Source: Tubiluchus corallicola
Lineage: Eukaryota; Priapulida; Priapulimorpha; Priapulimorphida; Tubiluchidae
Assembly: GCA_030141605.1 (NCBI GenBank)
Contig: JAQGDQ010001552.1
Coordinates: forward strand, 1-34,986
Length of the DNA: 34,986 nt
Direction of reading: 5' to 3'
How positions within the stretch are numbered: the stretch's first letter is position 1; each line of letters starts with the position of its first letter. Both the position numbers and the translations under genes were made by a program. The notes under the pieces were generated by a model. That model made no database searches. It was not told the DNA's origin and saw only the letters and a list, made by a program, of their open reading frames with translations. Shown here one piece after another: positions 11,700 to 21,986 of the stretch.

Positions 11700-13317
11700 A
11701 TGAATTCGTGTTTTGCTTCGCTTTTCTGGGGTGTATTATTACTGGTAAGTCATTATCGATTATTCTATTTGTATTGATTTTTTACTTATTCTTTGTACGT
11801 GTACGGAATTAAGTTATGATTGGTTTCCACACTTTTTCTTATAAACAGCATTTTGGACACTAGGTGGGGTAAATATTTGGTTGCTGTATTTCCTCTTTAT
11901 AAATTTTAAAATGATTAGGCCTATTAAAAGTTTCGAAACTCAGTCGGTCAATGGCCGAACAAGTTGTTTTAGCAATTAATTTTGACCCTGTACATTGTAT
12001 ATTTAATACACAAGCATTTTTAAGAAATCTATACATTCATACTCATCAGAAATTTTGGTTTTTGCTAAGCTAAACTCATCTAAACGTGACTCGAACAGTT
12101 CAGTAGTGTTTTTTAACTATTTTTACAACCTAAACTCATCTAAAAGTGACTCGGACAGTTCAGTAGTGTTTTTTAACTTATCAAGTAATGGCAAACGTAC
12201 TTTGATGAATGATTGTTTTCATGTAAAACTCTGTATAAGCGTCTGCTTTTAGATAATTTACCAACATTCGGTATCATGCTCACACTGCCATGACTGTAAT
12301 ATCAACGATTATTGCTATTATGAAGGGGACGAGAATCCGCATAACCCTTGCCAAGTGTGTGATCCGTTCTATAGTAGATGGTGGTGGACTGATATTGTAA
12401 GTATTTTGTTTTATTCGAAGTTGTACTCGATTATACAAGATTTTTGTCTTCCACCTGTTGAACAAGGGTATTTTCAGAAATTCGAGCACGATGCTTTAAC
12501 ATAGAGCCTGACGTCATACCTCATTATTGCTCGTTTCTTGCGTAATTTTTATTTTTCAATTCGTCTACTACTTTTAACCAGACGGTTTAGTCTAGTGGTA
12601 ATGCGTCTGTTTTCCGTCTGGGAGGTCGTGAGTTCGAACCAGCGGCCGGGTCATACCAAAGACTTTAAAAATGGTACCTGCTGTTGTCCTGCCTGACGCG
12701 TGGTATTTAGGGTAAAAGTGGGGTAATAATAGTCTCTGTTATGTAGTTGTAGGTTGTTATTTACAGTCGGCGATAATAGCTCTTTGAGCTAATGTTAATT
12801 GTTGACCCAAAAGCTCACTTTAAATAAATATTATTATTATTATTATGATTATTATTATTATTACAGGGTTGCTATATTTACGGCGTGTGCTACCAAGATG
12901 GTGAACCTAATCCATATGACCCACACGGTTGCGAATACTGCGATCCTGCAAGAAGTGCATATTGGTGGAGCACATATGATGGTAAGCTTTAATTTGTAAT
13001 ATTTTTTTCCATTCGATGCTACAGTTACTCTATTTTAGATGAGTGCTTCGAAAATAGCGAAAATTCGTATGACAACTACAAATGTGAATATTACAGTAAA
13101 ATACTTATTGGTGATACCGAGGGTAATGTAGCATTATACCAGAGTAATGTATTAAAATTGGAAGGCTGTATGCTTATTAAGATAACATAAATTGGTCTTA
13201 TTCTACTAAAATAAAACTCAGCTTCTTTATCTTCACCGTACGTGTCTCTTTGTCTAATTATAATACCAAATGTCAACTTCTGTTAATATTACAGACTGTT
13301 ACGGTCATTATTACTGA
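11700..13317 (+). CDS. gene B: secreted cysteine-rich protein, 136 aa, five exons
   Basis: Exons: 11700-11744, 12253-12396, 12867-12981, 13039-13122, 13295-13317 (stop TGA 13315-13317). All introns are GT-AG and phases match (0, 0, 1, 1); the CDS is 411 nt. Exon 1 plus the start of exon 2 encode a signal peptide (MNSCFASLFWGVLLL...), so the product is probably secreted. Exon 2 encodes a cysteine cluster (C-x-x-C-x-x-C, then C-Y-Y-x-G-D, NP, C-x-x-C-DP, WWW). Exon 3 encodes a second copy of the domain (GCYIYGVCYQ, NP, C-x-x-C-DP, WW). Exon 4 adds two cysteines and exon 5 a short DCYGHYY end. The domain is shared with gene A at 2273-2375. I do not know its function; disulfide-rich matrix or mucus protein is a guess. 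A SINE fills most of intron 2. AATAAA follows at 13505-13510. Confidence 0.8.
11889..12008 (+). repeat. dispersed repeat, inverted partner of 15277-15399
   Basis: About 120 bp in gene B intron 1, closely matching the reverse complement of 15277-15399. The shared core reads AAAGTTTCGAAACTCAGTCG, then CCGAACAAGTTGTTTTAG. The two copies face each other across gene B and the 72-bp array. Confidence 0.8.
12071..12180. repeat. 60-bp tandem duplication in gene B intron 1
   Basis: Two copies, starting at 12071 and 12131, share TAAACTCATCTAAA and GTTCAGTAGTGTTTTTTAAC with a few differences. Confidence 0.9.
12581..12862 (+). mobile_element. tRNA-derived SINE with (ATT)n tail
   Basis: A tRNA-like head carries pol III promoter boxes: A box TAGTCTAGTGG (12588-12598) and B box GAGTTCGAACC (12630-12640), correctly spaced. 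A unique body of about 170 bp follows, then AAATAAAT and an (ATT)n tail from 12828. The acceptor stem does not pair well, so it is not a functional tRNA. The SINE fills gene B intron 2 in sense orientation, and its tail runs directly into the acceptor of exon 3. Confidence 0.85.
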
Positions 13318-13504
13318 TCGTGTTGCTACGGGATGATTGGTGATCACCTACTGCTCAAATTGGACCAGCTTATAAATTGGATATAGGATTATTGGCAGGC
13401 GTCTCCTCAATAATTGGCATTTTGAAAATTATTCCTAGTAACAAACTATTGCTAGAAAATTGTTGTTTATGTTGTTTATATTTACATAGTATATTTATCG
13501 TTTC

Positions 13505-13510
13505 AATAAA
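13505..13510 (+). terminator. poly(A) signal of gene B
   Basis: Canonical AATAAA 188 bp after the gene B stop codon, followed by a T/G-containing region. Confidence 0.6.
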
Positions 13511-14065
13511 AATGGGTTGACATCTTTACTTAATGGGTTGGCATCTTTACTTAACTATGTTTGATAATGAAATGCATTCGTTCTTTAATGATATCTTCAG
13601 CACAATATAAAATTCTGATTAGTTTGGATCTATTTAGATTTAAACGAAAATAGCTGTGATTTGGATAATCACAACATGTTGAGTACGTTGGTCACAGTGC
13701 TATCCCACTCTTACTCTTGAAGTCGAGTTCTGGTATTTTGAATTTAACACACAGTATCTTGTTGACAGCAAGTATGAATTGGTAAATTCTAGCTCACAAG
13801 TGATACACTATACTACTATCTAAAAACATGCGAAAAAGGTTCACACATTCCTGTATCAGTAACTTACTTTAATATCCCTTTTCTTGGTCAATAATTTATT
13901 TGCTTACCTATATACGTTCACGAATACATTAGCAAAATATATACTTAAGCATTTTCTTTTTCATAAATTCTCCATCGTACCAAATTGCACGTGAATCACG
14001 CGTTTTTGCTTAACTTTCTTAGCAGAAGCTGACCTGTCAGTTTCTTTGTTCAAATGACTGCAGTC
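13511..14065. other. intergenic, no feature seen
   Basis: Unique sequence between the gene B poly(A) signal and the 72-bp array. A short direct repeat, ATGGGTTGRCATCTTTACTTAA, occurs near 13511 and 13533. Confidence 0.5.
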
Positions 14066-14855
14066 GACGTATTTGCCCAAAGATAATGTGCTAGTTAGGT
14101 GTCCAATGCAACAACAAACGTTTCTATGGAAACTTATGACGTATTTGCCCAAAGATAATGCGCTAGTTAGGTGTTCAATGCAACAACAAACGTTTCTATG
14201 GAAACTTATGACGTATTTGCCCAAAGATAATGCGCTAGTTACGCGTCCAATGCAACAACAAACGTTTCTATGGAAACTTATGGCGCATTTGCCCAAAGAT
14301 AATGCGTTATTTACGCGTCCAATGCAACAACAAACATTTCTTTGGAAACTTATGGCGCATTTGCCCAAAGATAATGCGCTAGTTACGCGTCCAATGCAAC
14401 AACAAACGTTTCTATGGAAACTTATGACGTATTTGCCCAAAGATAATGCGCTAGTTACGCGTCCAATGCAACAACAAACATTTCTTTGGAAACTTATGGC
14501 GCATTTGCCCAAAGATAATGCGCTAGTTACGCGTCCAATGCAACAACAAACGTTTCTATGGAAACTTATGACGTATTTGCCCAAAGATAATGCGCTAGTT
14601 AGGTGTTCAATGCAACAACAAACGTTTCTATGGAAACTTATGACGTATTTGCCCAAAGATAATGCGCTAGTTACGCGTCCAATGCAACAACAAACGTTTC
14701 TATGGAAACTTATGGCGCATTTGCCCAAAGATAATGCGTTATTTACGCGTCCAATGCAACAACAAACATTTCTTTGGAAACTTATGGCGCATTTGCCCAA
14801 AGATAATGCGCTAGTTACGCGTCCAATGCAACAACAAACGTTTCTATGGAAACTT
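14066..14855. repeat. 72-bp tandem array, 11 copies
   Basis: Eleven 72-bp units in perfect register. Each holds TTTGCCCAAAGATAATGCG, a GCAACAACAAACG block and the dyad GTTTCTATGGAAAC (or GTTTCTTTGGAAAC). Most unit junctions read TATGACGTA or TATGGCGCA. Units fall into a few types that recur in blocks, so the array grew partly by multi-unit duplication. The unit length is a multiple of three and stop-free in one frame on each strand, which gives long open frames (14073-14939 plus, 13961-14800 minus). There is no signal peptide, splice partner or known motif, so I treat these as non-coding. Confidence 0.9.
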
Positions 14856-15276
14856 CTCTTTCGTAGAAATAAGGCTTGTGTAAGACGTCTTATTACCCCC
14901 CGTCACTGTTACCCTCTTGCTTGGACCATCATACGCTGACGCTGAGGAATAGAAAACCGGAAAGAAAAAGTAAGATACGCATGTTGAAGTCAGATTAAAG
15001 GCGTAAATATTTGTTATGCTTCGTTTAAAATTTCCAAAAATGCAAAAGGTGCACACTTGATAGCCTGATAGGGCTCCGCTTATTTTAAAGGTTTATATAG
15101 TTGTGCAAATTAAATTACATTTTATAATACTCTATGAACAACCGAACGTTCAAATATCTACACAACGACTTGGTTTTTCATTGTTTAAATTTTGTAACTA
15201 ATGATACTCACATGGGAGTTACCATTCTCAATGACTATTATAAGTATTATTGTGTTGTAATAGCGATACTTGCAAA
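14856..15276. other. intergenic, no feature seen
   Basis: Unique sequence between the 72-bp array and the inverted dispersed repeat. No gene evidence. Confidence 0.5.
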
Positions 15277-15399
15277 TATTAAATATACAATGTATATAAG
15301 GTTCAAAATTAATAGCTAAAACAACTTGTTCGGCCATTGACCGACTGAGTTTCGAAACTTTTAATAGTCCAAGTCATTTTAAAATTTATACAGAGGAAA
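15277..15399 (-). repeat. dispersed repeat, inverted partner of 11889-12008
   Basis: Reverse-complement match to the repeat in gene B intron 1, with small indels. It lies 3' of the chitin deacetylase-like gene. Confidence 0.8.
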
Positions 15400-15465
15400 T
15401 AAAACCAAAACTTGCCAAAATTCTTGTATAAGACATACGTTTATAAAAAAAACGTCATAATAGAG

Positions 15466-15471
15466 TTTAAT
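15466..15471 (-). terminator. possible poly(A) signal of the deacetylase-like gene
   Basis: The variant signal ATTAAA on the minus strand, about 230 bp after the stop codon. No canonical AATAAA was seen nearer. Weak evidence. Confidence 0.25.
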
Positions 15472-15697
15472 ATAGGCATAGAGGTATATAAATTCATTTC
15501 TAGCTAGTTTCTTTCTAATCTACTTGTAATATTTTACTTTGGGAAAAGGTCTCTAAATGATTTGACATCTCATTGATAATTGCAGTATAACGCATCTCAA
15601 CTTCAATCTCCTTTCAAATGTAACATTGACGTTCTGTATAACGTCACAGTTACAAAATAATGAATAGTGAAGTAGTGAAGTTGTTTTCGCTAACGAA

Positions 15698-18600
15698 TTA
15701 TAATTGTGCATTTCCTAGTGGATTTTTCAACCAAGGATATTCTTCTGGACATTCTGCGCATGTGTGGAAGAATCTGTCACCAGGGTGATCCTCGTCGTTT
15801 GGTTGATATGTGACGTTATAATAACCACATAAGTTGGGATTGTCACACAAAGTTTCGCGGTCACTATAATCGCAATCAAATACTCCAGATTGCGCAATAT
15901 CAGCTAGTATTGTGGGATTTCTCACCCATTGTAAAGCTTGACTGTATGTGACCAAGTAGACGTCATCAAGTGCTGTAATTTCATCTAGGAATTCCTGCAT
16001 TGCTTCCAAGTTGTGATAGCCATCATTGTAGAACCAATCAGCGCGAAGATTTACCGGAAACGGTGCTTTGTTTTGGTTATAGTGGCGACGGAAATTAGTG
16101 GTCAAAAGTTCCTTTGCCTCCTCTTTGTCGGCGGGAAAGTGACAACTGTCAACGTTGACACATAATGTGTCGTTAGTGTCCAGCCAATTAATTAACGGCA
16201 TTTCCCAAATGGGGCTCGGAGCCGTAGGACAAGGAGGAATAGGGCATCCGGCTGTAGATCGTCTCAGAAAGGAGTAGGGAAACAATGGCGGATCCATGAA
16301 GGCTGTTGAATACGAGGAATCCCAAACAAAACCATTGTTAGCTGCCATGCTCACTGCGTCATCACCACAAGTCTGTAGATACGCTCCCCGAAGTCCTCTA
16401 ATGTCATCCCGGGGAACCCCAGCGAGTGCCTCGAATATCATCTTCTGAGCTGCAAATTCGTCAGCCATTTCATCTTCGTTCATCAACTCCCAGTGAGAAA
16501 TTGGCAATTGTTTACTGTAAAATATAAACAACCTTTATTAATGAATCAAAGCAAGTAACGAATCAGTTAATGCATTTTTGGATTATCACGGTTTCTCTTT
16601 ATCTAACATCACGCTTACATGAGATATATGGGAATAGGATCTATCCTATTTCTATGAGTTCCGATAGTCTAAGACAAAGAAAATCTGGCAAATGTAATAA
16701 AAAATGTTAGTACTTTTGTAATAAAATAATTATTGAAAAATTTTCAAAACGAATAAGAATGGTAAATTGGATGAAAACTTTAAGACTTTCTTAATTTGAT
16801 AGTAAATAAAATTAGCAAAGCAAAAGTACAGTAGTTCTTTTCAAACTTTCGTTTAATTTGATTAAAATTGCTAAAGGTTTTAGTTTATGCACGCATTTTC
16901 AAACATTTTACATTATACGTTGAAAATACAGAAAATTTCAAGCATATACATGTAGTGACTTAGGAGATGCTATCATGAATAATGGCATTACGTATATGCT
17001 TCGGTAACTTCTATTTCAAAAGTTGTTTGCCCTCATACAAGCCATCCGGCACTCTAACGGAGCTAGTTATAGTTAATTTGAAACTAGCCTTTGAATTTTT
17101 GTCAGAACCAAATTTCCACGAACACGTTGATAAAAACGTTGATATTACAGAAGCAGCTAAAAACCAGGCTAACCTAATCGAATGAGCGGCTATTTCGTTT
17201 CCCTCTGCGTATAGACTTTGTACAGCAGCGTAGTCGGTGAACTGATGACTTACAAAGAACGTACCCACTGCTGGACATCCGTCTGGATTGTAACGAGGCT
17301 CTCGTCTCCTACCAGCACCAATTTTCTTGAATATCTGATGGTAAAGATGATTGTAGTCCTCTATACGTACGGCTTCGTCGAACGAAATCATCACTATCTG
17401 GGGTATTTCGTCACGTGATAACCCACCAGGGATGTCAGAGTTACTGCACTTGCACTCTGGCAGTTGACAGTTTTCCGGTGTGCATTCTTCTGCGCAATTT
17501 CGCTCGTCTGAACCGTCGTCGCATTGTTCTACGTCGTCACAAACTGCTCTGTAAGCAATGAAGTCTCCACTGTTGCATTCATACTGAGCTAAATCGTCAG
17601 CTGTTAGAAACAGGTAATAAAAACACTTTTTAAACACGAAAACGTGAAACATAATTGAAATACAGAAAATCACAAAAAGAAAAAAATCGCTATACTTAAT
17701 GTTATACGATAAGGACAAAACGCCAATGTTGGCATAAATGTGCCACTTTGATCCTGACGTTGGCATAAATGTGTCACTTTAATCCAGTTAATCAAAAATA
17801 TAATCTCCCTTTTAATTTAAATTACGAATATTATAGCGTGCATCAATTAAAACAATAAAACAGTAATATGCAGTTTGTTATAAATTTACCGTTTTTTTTA
17901 AATGTTCATGAAAGTTTGTCCATCAACATTGTTCCAACATTGTTCCATCAACATTGTTCCAACATTGTTCCATCAACATTGTTCCAACATTGCAACAAAC
18001 AATTGTGGCAAGTACAAAATTTTCGAGCATTAAAGACAAAAACCTGCTTCAAATTAAATGCATCACAGTCTCTACATACCTGCATGGCTTATTTCAGGGG
18101 GGAGGTGGGAAGTGGGGATACTTCCCCGGGGCTTCACCCTCCAGGGGGGCCTCGCACCGAGGTAACATTTCTTTTTGCTTTATGCGAACATTCAATTGTT
18201 CTTTCCTTTAACAACTGTATAACTCCATATTTTCTCTTCGAAAAATGCTTCTCCGGCATTCTAGCAGTTCAACCATGGTGGCGCCCGACACCTCCCCCCC
18301 TCGAGGGGACCTCACACGCCCCACTTTCCCGGGCCTTGCTTAGGCTGAAATAGGCCCTACATACCTGGATCAATTAATGGAAGAACTTCAATTGGATCAG
18401 GGCGGAAGAAGCTGCAAATATCGTTCACAGCATTTTCTGGTGACTCGCATCTCTGCGCATCAGGTGTCCATATTGTATCTCCTGGACATCTACAGGAGTA
18501 AAATTGAAACATTGAAATAATTCAAACAACACGGCCATTTTAACGAAATCAGCATAAAAGCACAGTACAAAGCCCTCACTTAACACTGTACTTACGAGAG

Positions 18601-18835
18601 AGGACCACAGATATCAACCATAACTTGCCATTTTTAAATTATGTTACAGTCGGCAGAAATGTGAAGTAAGATTGAAGTTATGTGACTAATTAAACTTTAC
18701 CACATTGTTATTATCACTTTATTGTCACGTTATTATCACCAAACTATCACTTAAGTTATTTACTTATTTTGTGAAAATATATTTGCTTCCGAAAGTGCTC
18801 TAAATTTAACAATAATTTAGTTAATTGTTAATAAA

Positions 18836-18872
<37 letters not shown>

Positions 18873-21800
18873 TTCTTTATTTGTTATTGAAATGGTTCAC
18901 TCATTATAATAAAATTGAGTAATCCTCAGCGTAATGTTAAAATAACAACACTGTTCAAAACAAATGCGTCCAGTGCAGACTAAAAAAAACTAAAGTGTAA
19001 AACTAAGGACTAATTATATACAATAAATGAATATATTTACAAACACCATATTAAAATATTTTTACAAAACAATATTACAAAAATACATTAAATTTTACAT
19101 GACATGTTTTACACTATATATACATTTGACATGATACAATTAACAGAAACATGCTTTACATTACATAAATTTCACTCATTACATTTACACTATTTATACA
19201 TTTGACATTACAAAACTAATATAACACGTATTACATAACATAATTTTTTTTAAAAAATTCATTTATAATCGTTATATGGAGTCAGGGGCGGGGGTAGATG
19301 AAAGTGGAGTCTGTGTAATTAATATCAGATGCATAATCTGGAAGTTGAAACCTGTTATATTCACGTGGCGGCGTGTTTTATTAGTAAATTGTTTCATGTC
19401 TACTAACGGGCACAGAGCTGACAATTTTGCAATTAGTGAACTAAGCAGATAAAGTAAATTTTGAGGTCATGACCCACAAGAACTATAAAACTAATTAGTA
19501 CATTACGCAACTCATTACTGTTATCACTATTTTTGTTAATCGTAGTAGTATGTCAGTTTGTTTCTGGATCGCTTATTGTTGTGTTTTGTTTCTGTCGGAA
19601 GGCTCGTAGAGAAAACCAGAAAACACGCCGTCAAATTAAACTAGTTTATTAAGCGAGAATTCTACAACACAAAAGTATGAAGGAACGCGAAATGTTTACA
19701 CTAAACGTAAATATCTGGAAAACGTTTAAGTGTATCTGAAAATACAAGTATACAAGAGAATGTGTAAGTGGCGTCCGTGTGAATCCGTGTGCCTCCGTCT
19801 CAGCGACCTGCTTCGCCTTATATAGGGTGCCCCAGAAGCTTCTAGAAGTTACTTTCCAGAACATTCTACACGGTAACACGATCATTCCAACGGAACATTC
19901 TACAATGTTCTATGTAATTTTAATAGATGCCAGCGATCTCCACAACAATTACGCAACTCATTACTGCACTTTTAACAAGGTTAGAATTAAGCTACGAAAA
20001 ACGCATGCGGTAAAAATCGTACAAACGATGTTCTTACAATTTCACTAACCTCTTCTTCATTATAACTATTACTGCCGCTTTAGCAACTCCTTTGTAATTA
20101 GTTGCTTTGCAGGGTCACACGATTAGCAACCCGTCAAGGCCAAACCAAACCATGACAGTAGTTTTGACTAATCTCTCTCTCCCCACTATAGCATTCCATT
20201 CTCCGGGGGTGTCTATTTTACTCCTCTGATTACAGTGGAAACGTTCCATTTAATTACTGACTTCTAAAACGCCTGCATTAAAAGATTCCAACTTTACGGG
20301 AAGCTGTAATTGTTTGCAAGGTCTAGCTAAATTTAGGACAAACTTAAAATCATTATAGCGAGTTAAATTATAAAGAATTTTGTAGAGCAGCGAATAAAAA
20401 TGAAAAAGGAAACAAAATCTAAAAAGCAAATTCCCGACATCTGACTTTTAATCACCGATATTTCAGAACAGCTGTACCCCCCCCCCCCGACATCTGACTT
20501 TTAATCACCGATATTTCAGAACAGCTGTTCCCCCCCCCCCCCCGACATCTGACTTGTAATCACGGATATTTCAGAACAGCTGTACCCCCCCCCCCCCCGA
20601 CATCTGACTTGTAATCACGGATATTTCAGAACAGCTGTACCCCCCCCGACATCTGACTTTAATCACAACAAACACCAACAAACACACCCCCCCCCGACAT
20701 CTGACTTAACACAACAAACACACCCCCCCCGACATCTGACTTGTAATCACTGATATTTCAGAACAGGCTTGTCGCTCGCGAACCCCCCCCCCCCCCAACA
20801 TCTGACTTGTAATCACCGATATTTCTGAACACTCTTATCGCTCGCGAACCCCCCCCCTCCAACATCTGACTTTTAATCACCGATATTTCAGAACACTCTT
20901 ATCGCTCGCGAACCCCCCCTCCCCCCAACATCTGACTTGTAATCACCGATATTTCAGAACAGCCTTATCGCTCGTGACCCCCCCCCCCCCGACATCTGAC
21001 TTTTAATCACTGATATTTCAGAACAGGCTTGTCGCTCGCGACCCCCCCCCCCGACATCTGACTTATAATCATTGATATTTCGGAGAAGGCTTGTCGTTCG
21101 AGACCCAACCGTTGAACGGATCTTTAAGGTCTTTAAGTAAATAAATTACCAAACGATGAAACAAGTTCTTTCTAGTTTGGAATGTTGAGAATATTTTAAA
21201 AAAATGAAGCTTGTTATTAGGACATTTCAAATATACGAACCCGCGAGGAATTCGTATCAAACGGCAGCCCCATTTACTGTATCTGCGAATTCTGAAATTT
21301 ATTGTTGGTCAAAAACTGTCGTTCAGGCATGAGAACGTGAGAAGATTACACGACTGACACTTTTTAATCTTCTTGCTACCAAAATGGCGAGTTTTTCGGC
21401 AAACAATTATCTCAAGAGCAATTAACGTTTTATATCATTTTTCAATAGATTAGATTAGATTGGATTGGATTGGATTGGATTGGATTGGATTGGATTAGAT
21501 TAGATTAGATCGGCATAAAAGCCACAAAAAACGTAAATTTTTACATGACATTAATGTAAATGGGGGGCAGGGACTTGGCCTGTAATACATGTTATGTTAG
21601 TTTTGTTATATCAAATGTATAAATAGTGTAAATGTAATGAGTGAAATTTATGTAATGTAAAGCATGTTTCTGTTAATTGTGTCATATGTATATATAGTGT
21701 AAAATATGTCGTGTAAAATTTAATGTACTTTTGTGTTATTGTTTTGTAAAAATATTTTAATATGGTGTTTGTAAATATGTTCATTTATTGTATATAATTA

Positions 21801-21941
21801 GGCCTTAGTTTTGCACTTTAGTTTTTTTTAGTCTGCAAAGGACGCATTTGTCTTGAACAGTGTTGTTATTTTAACATTACGCTGAGGATTACTCAATTTT
21901 ATTATAATGAGTAAACCATTTTAATGACAAATAAAGAATTA

Positions 21942-21986
<45 letters not shown>

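Noticed and set aside
12581-12660. Functional tRNA gene
   Set aside because: A and B boxes are present, but the acceptor and anticodon stems pair poorly, no clear anticodon loop is seen, and a SINE body with (ATT)n tail follows.
13961-14939. Overlapping 279- and 288-codon frames over the 72-bp array
   Set aside because: Both strands are open because the unit is a multiple of three. No start context, domain or exon partner supports either frame.
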